From an uncultured bacterium (GTDB taxonomy: Bacteria > Bacteroidota > Bacteroidia > Sphingobacteriales > Sphingobacteriaceae): a stretch of DNA of 12,547 nucleotides. Of this stretch, positions 1 through 7,260 are shown in pieces (position 1 is the stretch's first letter; each line of letters opens with the position of its first letter). The notes below the pieces were generated by a model, which did no database searches, had not been told where the DNA came from, and saw only the letters and a program-made list of their open reading frames with translations. Both the position numbers and the translations under genes were made by a program. The stretch covers positions 1-12,547 of the forward strand of contig CAJBVG010000288.1 in the NCBI GenBank assembly GCA_903958995.1, read 5' to 3'.

Positions 1-21
1 ACGGCTGAAACATTTATAATA

Positions 22-41
22 ATGTGTATGTTTAAACACAT
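22..41. promoter_or_regulatory. Short inverted repeat upstream of the YceI gene
   Basis: A perfect 6-bp inverted repeat, ATGTGT at 22-27 and ACACAT at 36-41 with an 8-base spacer, ends on the first base of the candidate -7 element of the YceI gene. The size and placement would suit a dimeric regulator acting next to the polymerase site. A 6-bp repeat in AT-rich DNA can arise by chance, so the operator role is a guess. Confidence 0.2.
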
Positions 42-48
42 ATATTTG
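41..48 (+). promoter_or_regulatory. Candidate Bacteroidota -7 promoter element for the YceI gene
   Basis: TATATTTG matches the TAnnTTTG -7 consensus used by the primary sigma factor of Bacteroidota. It lies 21 bases before the ATG at 70, giving a short leader of roughly 15 bases. No convincing TTG -33 element is found at the usual distance, so the call rests on the -7 match and its position only. Confidence 0.4.
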
Positions 49-69
49 AACTAAAATAAAAAACTCTTT

Positions 70-660
70 ATGAAAAGAATCACATTAAGCTTATTAGCTC
101 TTGCCTTAGTAGCAACATCATTTGCAAAAGGATCAAAAAAATCAGAATCATTTAAAGTAGATGCTTCAAAAAGTTCTGTAAACTGGTTAGCGAAAAAAGT
201 AACTGGTCAACACAATGGTACAATTACAATTAGCAACGGTACATTAGCATTAGCTAACGATAAAATTGTTGGTGGTAAATTTGAAATCGACATGACATCT
301 ATTGTTAATGCAGATTTACAAGGTGAGTGGAACACAAAATTAATTGGTCACTTAAAATCTGATGACTTTTTCAGTGTTGCAAAAAATCCAACTGCTAAAT
401 TAGATATCACTAAAGTTGAAACAAAAGAGAACAACACTATTGTAAATGGTAAATTAACGATTAAAGGTATTACACAAGATATTTCTTTTCCTGCATCAGT
501 AAGCAAAAAAGGGAATGTTGTTGTAGCTATCGCTACTATTCGTATTGATCGTACTAAATACGATATCAAATACGGATCAAAATCATTCATCGAAGGAATT
601 GGCGACAAAGCAATTGATGATGAGTTTGAATTACAAGTAAATTTAGTTGCAATAAAATAA
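70..660 (+). CDS. YceI-family periplasmic lipid-binding protein
   Basis: This is a 196-residue secreted protein. Residues 1-19 form a signal peptide: Lys-Arg near the start, a Leu/Ala-rich core, and a likely cleavage after Ser-Phe-Ala at 17-19. The rest matches the YceI family, a lipocalin-like beta-barrel. It opens with the typical FKVDASKSSVNW stretch, has the central HLKSDDFFSVAKNPTA block, and ends with the RTKYDIKYGS...GDKAIDDEFEL block. Characterised YceI proteins bind long polyisoprenoid or other amphiphilic lipids in the periplasm, but the ligand cannot be read from the sequence. Length is normal. A TAnnTTTG element lies just upstream and a strong terminator just downstream, so the gene is probably transcribed alone. 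The start is well supported because it gives a complete signal peptide. Confidence 0.93.
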   Translation: MKRITLSLLALALVATSFAKGSKKSESFKVDASKSSVNWLAKKVTGQHNGTITISNGTLALANDKIVGGKFEIDMTSIVNADLQGEWNTKLIGHLKSDDFFSVAKNPTAKLDITKVETKENNTIVNGKLTIKGITQDISFPASVSKKGNVVVAIATIRIDRTKYDIKYGSKSFIEGIGDKAIDDEFELQVNLVAIK

Positions 661-681
661 TTAGGTTAGTTTTATAAGAAG

Positions 682-709
682 AGGCCGAGCAAATTGCTTG
701 GCCTTTTTT
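682..709 (+). terminator. Rho-independent terminator after the YceI gene
   Basis: A 9-bp stem (682-690 with 696-704, one G-T pair) is extended by an A-T pair at 691/695, leaving a 3-base loop, and runs into a T tract at 704-709. It starts 21 bases after the YceI stop. The converging hydrolase gene ends at 715. In that direction the stem is followed by a weaker T-rich stretch, so the hairpin may serve both genes. Confidence 0.85.
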
Positions 710-714
710 ATGCA

Positions 715-1509
715 CTATTCGTTGGAATATTGATTCAATGAACTCTTTATACGAATACCTGTTTCAAAATATTCGAACTCTACAATACCGTGCTTATGGT
801 CGTGGTACATTAAGCATTTCCAAGACTCTTCAACGGCTAGCTTGGCATAACGTTCTCTCCATTCCATAGCTAATCTCCCATCAAAATCATACTTCGCAAT
901 GAATCTTCTAATAACTTGAATAGCTTCAGGCATTATATCTCCACCATAAAAGAAGGTAGTACCATCTTCCATTATTTTTATGGTTTGATGAAATGGACAA
1001 TGTGCTCCAGTTATTTCAAAAGATATAGAAGAATTTATCCAACCATCACCTTCCATCAAATGTAAACCTGTATATCTTCGAAGTTGTTCTAAAGGTTCTC
1101 TTCTGTATGACTTAGACTCTTTGCTTAATGCGAATGCAAGTTCATCAGATTGAATATAATAATCGGCATTGGGGAAAGATGGCTCCCAGTTGTTTCCATT
1201 ATGCATCATCATTCCACCTGCATGATCAAAGTGTAAATGACTCATCACAACTTTAGTTACATCATTTGGATTGTACCCCTCTTTTATAATATTTGCATGA
1301 ATGATTAATTCTCCTTCAGCATTTCGGTAACCCAAACCAGTATCTAGTAAGATCAAATCATCCTTTAATTCAACTAAAAAGGGTTGAACGTGTACAAAAA
1401 TAGATGCCGGACGAGATTTAGGATCATCAAGTACAGGATTGAATGGTTTAAATTCTTTAGATTGATCTACGGAGTAGAATCCTTCGTTTAGGGCAAATAC
1501 TTTCGACAT
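715..1509 (-). CDS. Metallo-beta-lactamase-fold hydrolase
   Basis: This 264-residue cytoplasmic protein has the complete metal-binding set of the metallo-beta-lactamase (MBL) superfamily. HLHFDHAGG at 91-99 supplies H91, H93, D95 and H96. The other ligands are H170 (in GAHCPFHQ), D191 (in YGGDIMP) and H236 (in MYHDH). It should bind two metal ions, usually zinc, and hydrolyse an ester, lactone, thioester or similar bond. The third motif reads GAHCPFHQ where many relatives have GHTPGHQ, but the ligand histidine is kept. The layout resembles lactonase-like MBL enzymes, yet the substrate cannot be assigned. No signal peptide is seen. The gene diverges from recJ and converges on the YceI gene. 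The upstream bases are AT-rich with no Shine-Dalgarno sequence, as in its neighbours. Confidence 0.9.
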   Translation of the reverse strand: MSKVFALNEGFYSVDQSKEFKPFNPVLDDPKSRPASIFVHVQPFLVELKDDLILLDTGLGYRNAEGELIIHANIIKEGYNPNDVTKVVMSHLHFDHAGGMMMHNGNNWEPSFPNADYYIQSDELAFALSKESKSYRREPLEQLRRYTGLHLMEGDGWINSSISFEITGAHCPFHQTIKIMEDGTTFFYGGDIMPEAIQVIRRFIAKYDFDGRLAMEWRERYAKLAVEESWKCLMYHDHKHGIVEFEYFETGIRIKSSLNQYSNE

Positions 1510-1539
1510 TTATTTAAAAAACTGCTTTTATAGGCTTAC

Positions 1540-1588
1540 AGAATTCCGGTCAGTTTTGTATCTTTCGCATAAATACAAGGTGAATTCT
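1540..1588. repeat. Nested inverted repeats in the divergent MBL-recJ spacer
   Basis: Two perfect inverted repeats are nested in the 106-base divergent spacer. The outer pair is AGAATTC at 1540-1546 with GAATTCT at 1582-1588. The inner pair is TTGTAT at 1556-1561 with ATACAA at 1573-1578, extendable by two G-T pairs at 1554-1555/1579-1580. The centres lie about 3 bases apart. The block covers the best candidate -7 elements for both flanking genes. It could be an operator or a transcript hairpin; no T tract follows directly. Confidence 0.4.
1559..1568 (+). promoter_or_regulatory. Candidate -7 promoter element for the recJ operon
   Basis: TATCTTTCGC resembles the TAnnTTTG -7 consensus of Bacteroidota with one mismatch at the final G, and would give a leader of about 40 bases before the recJ ATG at 1616. 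On the opposite strand TATTTATGCG (1566-1575) is a similar one-mismatch candidate for the hydrolase gene, so the two promoters may overlap. No clear -33 TTG was found for either. Confidence 0.3.
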
Positions 1589-1615
1589 AAAAAATAATAA
1601 CCTGGTCTCAAAGAT

Positions 1616-3322
1616 ATGGAAAAAAGGTGGGTAGAAAATAAGTTGTCGGATGAAAAAATGGTATCGCTATTAGCAGACCAGCTAAACATAAATTCCATCA
1701 TTGCGACGCTTCTCGTGAACAGAGGTATTACATGTTTCGAACAAGCTGAGGAATTCTTCAGACCAAAATTAGAACAATTACATGATCCTTTTTTAATGAA
1801 GGACATGGATATTGCAATAACAAGAATAGAACGAGCAATTGCTTCAGGAGAGAAAATATTAATCTATGGCGATTATGATGTGGATGGAACCACGTCTGTA
1901 GCATTGGTGTTTTCGTTTTTCAAAACCATCTATGCTAATTTAGAGTATTACATTCCCGATCGATATAAAGAAGGGTATGGTGTTTCTTATGCTGGTATCG
2001 ATTATGCCTATGAAAATAATTTCAGCTTAATTGTCGCATTAGACTGCGGAATAAAAGCGAACGATCATGTAGCTTATGCAACAGAACGAAATATAGATTT
2101 TATTATTTGCGATCACCATTTACCAGGTGACGAAATTCCAAAAGCAGTTGCAGTATTAGATCCTAAACGATTAGATTGCCCCTACCCTTATAAAGAACTG
2201 TCGGGTTGTGGAATTGGATTTAAATTAGTGCAAGCCTATGCACAAAAGAATATTATTGAATTTGACAAAATCATGGGATTGCTTGATTTGGTTTCGGTAA
2301 GTATTGCATCAGACATTGTACCCGTAACTGGAGAAAATAGAGTATTAGCACACTTCGGATTAATTCAATTAAACACGAACCCTCGTCCGGGATTACAAGC
2401 CTTAATCAACATCAGTAATTTGAAAGATATCTCATTAACTGATGTGGTTTTTTTTATTGGGCCACGTATAAATGCTGCTGGTAGAATAGACCATGCACAA
2501 CACGCTGTAAGTTTATTAAATGCTGAAACAGAAAAAGAAGCTTTTGATTTTTGTGAAGTATTAAATATTAAAAATAACGAACGAAAAGAATTCGACCAAA
2601 CCATCACCTTAGCAGCAATCTCTTTAGTTGAAGAAGATGATGATGCGAAAAACAGAAAGTCAACAGTATTGTATAATGCTGATTGGCACAAGGGGGTTAT
2701 TGGAATTGTAGCTTCTCGATTAATTGATAAGTACTATCGACCTACCATTATACTTACTGAATCAAATGGGCATGCAGCAGGTTCTGCACGTTCGGTAAAT
2801 GGATTTGATATTTATGAAGCGATAAGCGCTTGCAGTCATTTATTGGAACAATACGGTGGACATAAATACGCAGCAGGATTAACAATGAAAATTGAAAACA
2901 TCCCAGCATTTGTAGAAGCTTTCGAAGAAATTGTTGCGAGTACCATTAAAGAAGAATCATTACATCAAGAAATTGAAATTGAATCAGAAATTAGTTTAAA
3001 TGAATTCAATTCTAAATTCTACAGAATACTTAAACAATTCGCACCTTTCGGGCCAGAGAATATGAAGCCGGTGTTTTTGGCAAGAAATGTACAATTGGCA
3101 AGTGAAGTAAAAATAATTGGCAAGAACAATGCAAATCATTTGAAATTCTCGGTTGTACAAAACAGCAGTTATTTATTTGATTGTATTGCATTCGGATTAG
3201 GACAATACAAAACGTTACTCGAATCATCAGAATACTTCGACATTTGTTTTACAATTGAAGAAAATACGTGGAGAGAGAAAACAACTATACAATTAAACAT
3301 TAAGGACATTCGCACGAACTAA
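1616..3322 (+). CDS. recJ: Single-stranded-DNA-specific exonuclease RecJ
   Basis: This 568-residue enzyme is full length for bacterial RecJ, the 5'-to-3' single-strand DNA exonuclease used in RecF-pathway recombination, mismatch repair and base excision repair. The DHH phosphoesterase domain carries DYDVDG at 86-91, the metal-ligand Asp of LDCG at 143, DHH at 166-168 and ASDIVP around 232-236. GPRINAAGRID at 282-292 follows. The DHHA1 domain holds HKGVIGIVASRL (358-369) and the GGHKYAAG motif at 414-421. The C-terminal part, with FGPEN at 478-482, is the OB-fold-like DNA-binding region. All expected metal ligands are present, so the protein should be active. The start is chosen because MEKRWV followed by a helical region matches the usual N terminus. 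It is the first gene of a run with lptB and a GH3 gene. Confidence 0.97.
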   Translation: MEKRWVENKLSDEKMVSLLADQLNINSIIATLLVNRGITCFEQAEEFFRPKLEQLHDPFLMKDMDIAITRIERAIASGEKILIYGDYDVDGTTSVALVFSFFKTIYANLEYYIPDRYKEGYGVSYAGIDYAYENNFSLIVALDCGIKANDHVAYATERNIDFIICDHHLPGDEIPKAVAVLDPKRLDCPYPYKELSGCGIGFKLVQAYAQKNIIEFDKIMGLLDLVSVSIASDIVPVTGENRVLAHFGLIQLNTNPRPGLQALINISNLKDISLTDVVFFIGPRINAAGRIDHAQHAVSLLNAETEKEAFDFCEVLNIKNNERKEFDQTITLAAISLVEEDDDAKNRKSTVLYNADWHKGVIGIVASRLIDKYYRPTIILTESNGHAAGSARSVNGFDIYEAISACSHLLEQYGGHKYAAGLTMKIENIPAFVEAFEEIVASTIKEESLHQEIEIESEISLNEFNSKFYRILKQFAPFGPENMKPVFLARNVQLASEVKIIGKNNANHLKFSVVQNSSYLFDCIAFGLGQYKTLLESSEYFDICFTIEENTWREKTTIQLNIKDIRTN

Positions 3323-3326
3323 TTAT

Positions 3327-4064
3327 ATGCTGGAACTTAGAGCAGAACATTTAATAAAAACTTACAAAAAGAGAACCGTTGTAAACGATGTATCTTTTAA
3401 TGTTAAGCAAGGTGAAATCGTAGGCTTACTTGGACCAAACGGTGCGGGTAAAACCACATCCTTTTACATGATTGTTGGATTAATTAAACCTAATCACGGA
3501 CGAATATTTTTGCAGGATGAAGACATTACGAACGAGCCGATGTACAAACGTGCACAAAAAGGAATTGGTTACTTGGCTCAAGAAGCATCTGTATTTAGAA
3601 AGCTTACTGTTGAAGAGAATATACTTGCTATTCTTCAGATGACAGATTTAAATGTTGATGAACAAAAACAAAAGCTAGAAGAACTTATTGATGAATTTAG
3701 TTTACATAAAGTAAGAAACAACCGAGGTGATTTATTATCGGGTGGCGAACGTCGTAGAACTGAAATTGCTAGAGCATTAGCTGCTGATCCAAGTTTCATT
3801 TTATTGGATGAACCATTTGCTGGAGTAGACCCTATTGCTGTTGAAGAGATTCAAACTATTGTTGCAAAACTTAAAAAGAAAAACATCGGCATACTCATCA
3901 CCGATCATAATGTACAAGAGACTTTATCAATAACAGATCGAGCTTATTTACTTTTCGAAGGATCGATATTGAAATCGGGTACAGCAGAAGAACTTGCAGA
4001 AGACGAGCAAGTAAGACGAGTGTATCTAGGGAAGAACTTTGTATTACGTAGAAAAAATAGTTAA
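3327..4064 (+). CDS. lptB: LPS export ABC transporter ATP-binding protein LptB
   Basis: LptB is the cytoplasmic ATPase that, as a dimer with the membrane proteins LptF and LptG, pulls lipopolysaccharide from the inner membrane toward the outer membrane. At 245 residues it has family length. It shows Walker A GPNGAGKT at 36-43, the Q-loop Gln at 85 in YLAQEASVF, the signature LSGGERRR at 137-144, Walker B ILLDEP at 158-163 with catalytic E162, and the switch His at 194 in ITDHNV. The YLAQEASVFRKLTVEEN block and the LSGGERRR signature are typical of LptB among ABC proteins. The start lies 4 bases after the recJ stop and the stop 8 bases before the next start, so it is translated from the middle of one transcript. 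LptF/G are not in the window. Confidence 0.95.
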   Translation: MLELRAEHLIKTYKKRTVVNDVSFNVKQGEIVGLLGPNGAGKTTSFYMIVGLIKPNHGRIFLQDEDITNEPMYKRAQKGIGYLAQEASVFRKLTVEENILAILQMTDLNVDEQKQKLEELIDEFSLHKVRNNRGDLLSGGERRRTEIARALAADPSFILLDEPFAGVDPIAVEEIQTIVAKLKKKNIGILITDHNVQETLSITDRAYLLFEGSILKSGTAEELAEDEQVRRVYLGKNFVLRRKNS

Positions 4065-4072
4065 GCAGAACC

Positions 4073-5581
4073 ATGACTTTTATCAACTCCATTCTTTCTT
4101 GGGTAATGAAAAAAAGAATTCATCAAATTGAATTCTTCATGAAGTACCCGCATGAAGTTCAAGAAGAATGGCTACATAGTTTAATACTCACCTCTAAGCA
4201 AACAGAGTGGGGTAAACAATATGATTATAAAAGCATCGAGTCTGTTCAAGAATTTAAATCGAGAGTACCCATCCAAAATTATGATAGCTTAAAACCATAC
4301 ATCGAAAGGATGTTATTGGGAGAGCAAAATGTATTGTGGCCTTCAGAAATAAAATGGTTTGCTAAATCTTCAGGAACTACAAACGATAAAAGTAAATACA
4401 TTCCAGTAAGTACAGAGTCATTAGAAGAATGCCATTACAAAGGTGGGAAAGATTTACTTTCTATTTATTGCCACAACAGACCAGAAACACAAATATTTAC
4501 AGGCAAGTGTTTAGTACTTGGTGGAAGTCATCAAATTAATCCGATGAACGATGAAACCCAGTACGGAGATTTATCTGCTGTGTTAATTAAGAACTTACCT
4601 ATTTGGGCAGAATTTCATAGAACACCAGAGTTATCTATAGCATTAATGGATAATTGGGAGGAGAAAATTGAAATGATGGCTAATTCTACCATTCCAGTTA
4701 ATGTGACTAATATTTCGGGAGTACCAACATGGACCATTATTTTAGCGAAACGCATTTTAGAAATAACTGGGAAGAAAGATTTATTAGAAGTATGGCCTAA
4801 TTTAGAATTATATTTTCATGGTGCTGTAAGTTTCGCTCCATATCGAGAGCAGTTCAATAAACTGATTCCATCTAAGGAAATGTATTACCTCGAAACATAT
4901 AATGCATCAGAAGGCTTCTTTGGCATACAGGATCAAGACCATTCATCGGATATGTTATTGATGCTAGATTATGGTATCTATTATGAGTTTATACCGATGG
5001 AAGAAATTGATAATGAATTTCCAAAATCATTAGACTTAAGTGAGGTTGAATTGAATAAAAATTACGCCATGGTGATTAGCACCAATGCTGGTTTATGGAG
5101 ATACATGATTGGCGATACCGTTAAATTCACATCACTTGCACCGCACCGAATTCTAATCACAGGTCGAACCAAACATTTCATAAATGCATTTGGAGAAGAG
5201 CTTATCATTGACAATGCAGAACAAGCCTTAGTGATTGCCTGTGCAGCTACCGGAGCTATTATTAAAGACTATACAGCCGGGCCAATTTATTTTGGAGAAG
5301 AAGCATCGGGAGCGCACGAATGGATTATTGAATTTGAGAAAGCACCAAATTCGATTTCAGATTTCAATAAGCAATTAGACGATAGTTTGAAAAATCTGAA
5401 TTCAGATTATGAAGCAAAACGAAAAGGAGATATTGCTTTAAAAGCACCAACAGTACACGTTGCTCCAATGAATACATTTTACAATTGGATGAAAAATAGA
5501 GGTAAATTAGGTGGGCAACATAAAGTGCCGCGTTTATCGAATAACAGGCAATACCTCGATGAAATATTAACGTTGCTTTGA
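4073..5581 (+). CDS. GH3-family acyl-adenylating (amidating) enzyme
   Basis: This 502-residue protein belongs to the GH3 family, named from plant enzymes that activate carboxylic acids such as auxin or jasmonate with ATP and join them to amino acids. It carries the family's ANL-type nucleotide motifs. The P-loop-like FAKSSGTTNDKSKYIP lies at 96-111, YNASEGFFG at 276-284, and the Tyr-...-Gly-Asp block as RYMIGD at 343-348. A C-terminal GKLGGQHKVPR segment at 477-487 precedes YLDEI. No signal peptide or membrane segment is seen, so it acts in the cytoplasm. Bacterial GH3 members are widespread in Bacteroidota but their substrates are largely unknown, and plant hormone conjugation should not be assumed. 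It follows lptB by 8 bases, which hints at an envelope-related role. Its last 15 bases overlap the end of the converging gene. Confidence 0.9.
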   Translation: MTFINSILSWVMKKRIHQIEFFMKYPHEVQEEWLHSLILTSKQTEWGKQYDYKSIESVQEFKSRVPIQNYDSLKPYIERMLLGEQNVLWPSEIKWFAKSSGTTNDKSKYIPVSTESLEECHYKGGKDLLSIYCHNRPETQIFTGKCLVLGGSHQINPMNDETQYGDLSAVLIKNLPIWAEFHRTPELSIALMDNWEEKIEMMANSTIPVNVTNISGVPTWTIILAKRILEITGKKDLLEVWPNLELYFHGAVSFAPYREQFNKLIPSKEMYYLETYNASEGFFGIQDQDHSSDMLLMLDYGIYYEFIPMEEIDNEFPKSLDLSEVELNKNYAMVISTNAGLWRYMIGDTVKFTSLAPHRILITGRTKHFINAFGEELIIDNAEQALVIACAATGAIIKDYTAGPIYFGEEASGAHEWIIEFEKAPNSISDFNKQLDDSLKNLNSDYEAKRKGDIALKAPTVHVAPMNTFYNWMKNRGKLGGQHKVPRLSNNRQYLDEILTLL

Positions 5582-6208
5582 TTGAATATTTTTTCGAATC
5601 ATAGCATTCGAACCATATACAGAAATGGTTAATCCCGCCACAGGTTGAATAGTATTGTAATTTATAAATGGTGTAACTGAAATTCCGAAATCATAAACTG
5701 GCTTTAGAATAATTTCGGCTTGTGCTTGTATACCTACACCAAAGGTCTTATCACCTTTTATAGACCTTGCAGTATCTAAAGGATAATATGCAGCATAATT
5801 AAACGAGGGGCCAATAAAACCTGCTACTTTCCAATATTGTTTCTCGATACGATAAACACTACGACCAAATTTGAAGTCGTGTAAATATATCGTTCCACCA
5901 CCCAAGGCTAAATACTCTTGAGTAATTGCTCTATAACCTGTAAACCACAAACGATCTTTTTTATCGAAAAAATGATAATCAACACAAAAGTTGGCATTGT
6001 TTATGTTTTTTATCACAGGATAAAACGTCGGACCAAAACCGAACAACACCCAGTTGTTTCTTTCTTTGAATTTGTAATCACCAATGTAATATTCTAAAAA
6101 TTTCTTCGGTTCTTTTTTAGTAGGTACTAATTCTGGCTTTTGCGCATTAGCAACCTGATTAAAAAAGCTGAGGAAAAAAATGATGTAAAAATACTTTATT
6201 GGTTTCAT
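5567..6208 (-). CDS. Exported beta-rich protein of unknown function
   Basis: This 213-residue protein was not recognised as a named family. Residues 1-22 form a signal peptide (KPIKYFYIIFFLSFF core, then Ala-Asn-Ala followed by Gln at the cleavage site, a common Bacteroidota pattern). The mature part is rich in aromatic and glycine residues in alternating stretches such as WVLFGFGPTFYPV, YLALGGGTIYL and KVAGFIGPSFNYAAYY. This suggests a small outer-membrane beta-barrel or a periplasmic beta protein, but it ends in KQR rather than the terminal aromatic residue common in barrels. Its ATG overlaps the stop of the TerC gene in an ATGA (6205-6208), so translation is probably coupled to that transporter. 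Its own end overlaps the GH3 gene tail to tail by 15 bases. Real gene: high confidence. Function: unknown. Confidence 0.75.
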   Translation of the reverse strand: MKPIKYFYIIFFLSFFNQVANAQKPELVPTKKEPKKFLEYYIGDYKFKERNNWVLFGFGPTFYPVIKNINNANFCVDYHFFDKKDRLWFTGYRAITQEYLALGGGTIYLHDFKFGRSVYRIEKQYWKVAGFIGPSFNYAAYYPLDTARSIKGDKTFGVGIQAQAEIILKPVYDFGISVTPFINYNTIQPVAGLTISVYGSNAMIRKNIQSKQR

Positions 6209-7257
6209 GCGTGATGATGTTCTTTTTTAGGGAAAACTAATGAAGCAATAATACTTAAAGCTAATATCAATACAATTACGATTAAAGAATGTATGGTTTC
6301 AAACCCAATGCTATGTAACCAATCATGAGCTAGCATTTTTACACCAATGAACGTTAACAGTACAGATAGGCCGATTTTTAAATAATGGAATTGATGTATC
6401 ACATTAACTAATAAAAAGAACATTGATCTTAATCCTAAAATGGCGAAAATATTAGAGAAAAAAACAATGTAAGGGTCTTTCGTTACAGAAAATATTGCAG
6501 GAATAGAATCTACAGCAAAAATCAAATCAGTGAATTCTATAACAATTAATACAATAAACAAAGGTGTAACCAAATTGACGCCTCCTTTTCTAACAAAAAA
6601 GTTTCTTCCTACATAACGAGGAAATACTTTAAATAGTTTAGAAGCAAATTTTACAGCAGGATGATTTTCTGTTTCAATTTTTTCCTCTTCATTACGTTTC
6701 ACAAACATCATCACTCCTGTATAAACTAAGAATGCACCAAATAGGTATAATATCCATTCAAATTCGCGGATCATGGTTGCGCCAAGAAATATGAATAAGA
6801 AACGCATAATAATTGCACCTAAAATCCCCCAGAACAATACTCTATGGTAATATTTTTCACGAACACTAAATGCTGTAAAAACTAAAACGATTACAAAAAT
6901 ATTATCGACAGATAATGCATATTCAATTAAATAACCAGTAATGAACTCGAGTGCTAAATTGCTTCTATAAAGCTCTAAACTTGCCAAGTAGTCGGTTGGT
7001 ATGATGTTTATATTATGCTTGTGAAGCATCACTACCTCGCGTAATCTATCCATTGAATCCACTCCGTGAATCCACTCTCCGTGTAAAGTTAAGAGTACAT
7101 AAAATGCTAAAGCAAAACACACCCAAATTAAGCTCATGATTACCGCTTCGCGATATTTAATAACATGGTCTTTTTTATTGAACACTCCTAAATCAAAGGC
7201 CAACATTAAAACAATAAATATGGCAAAACTGGAGATAAATAGTAATTCGTTACTCAT
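6205..7257 (-). CDS. TerC/Alx-family integral membrane metal-ion transporter
   Basis: This 350-residue inner-membrane protein belongs to the TerC family, whose studied members (Alx, MeeF/MeeY) export manganese or help supply metal to exported enzymes. About eight or nine hydrophobic segments are visible, the first at 5-25. The conserved acidic motifs are present: FDLGVF with D22, EYALSVDNIFV with E112 and D118, and IEFTDLIFAVDSIPAI with E241, D244 and D250. Residues about 58-102 between the second and third segments form a long polar loop with several His, longer than in short Alx proteins. The C terminus ends in KKEHHHA, a possible metal-binding tail. The gene follows the polyprenyl synthase by 3 bases and overlaps the next gene by ATGA. 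There is no room for the manganese riboswitch that precedes some alx genes. Confidence 0.92.
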   Translation of the reverse strand: MSNELLFISSFAIFIVLMLAFDLGVFNKKDHVIKYREAVIMSLIWVCFALAFYVLLTLHGEWIHGVDSMDRLREVVMLHKHNINIIPTDYLASLELYRSNLALEFITGYLIEYALSVDNIFVIVLVFTAFSVREKYYHRVLFWGILGAIIMRFLFIFLGATMIREFEWILYLFGAFLVYTGVMMFVKRNEEEKIETENHPAVKFASKLFKVFPRYVGRNFFVRKGGVNLVTPLFIVLIVIEFTDLIFAVDSIPAIFSVTKDPYIVFFSNIFAILGLRSMFFLLVNVIHQFHYLKIGLSVLLTFIGVKMLAHDWLHSIGFETIHSLIVIVLILALSIIASLVFPKKEHHHA

Positions 7258-7260
7258 TGA

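Noticed and set aside
715..1509. Assignment of the MBL hydrolase as an N-acyl-homoserine lactonase
   Set aside because: The metal-binding motifs are common to many MBL enzymes and nothing in the sequence or neighbours fixes the substrate.
2447..2456. Run of eight T residues in recJ as a possible frameshift site
   Set aside because: The reading frame continues through it into the conserved GPRINAAGRID motif and the DHHA1 domain, so no frameshift is needed.
2365..2691. Open frame of about 108 codons on the - strand inside recJ
   Set aside because: It lies wholly antisense to a well-supported enzyme domain, has Ser/Phe/Leu-rich composition typical of a complementary-strand shadow, and resembles no family. 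Other antisense frames (for example 1528-1806, 3898-4092, 7526-7726) were dropped for the same reason.
5593..5612. Hairpin after the GH3 stop as a terminator
   Set aside because: The stem is preceded, not followed, by T residues on the + strand, and on the - strand it is followed by A residues, so it is not a standard intrinsic terminator in either direction.
7258..7260. Manganese (yybP-ykoY) riboswitch before the TerC gene
   Set aside because: Only three bases separate it from the upstream gene, so there is no leader that could hold one.
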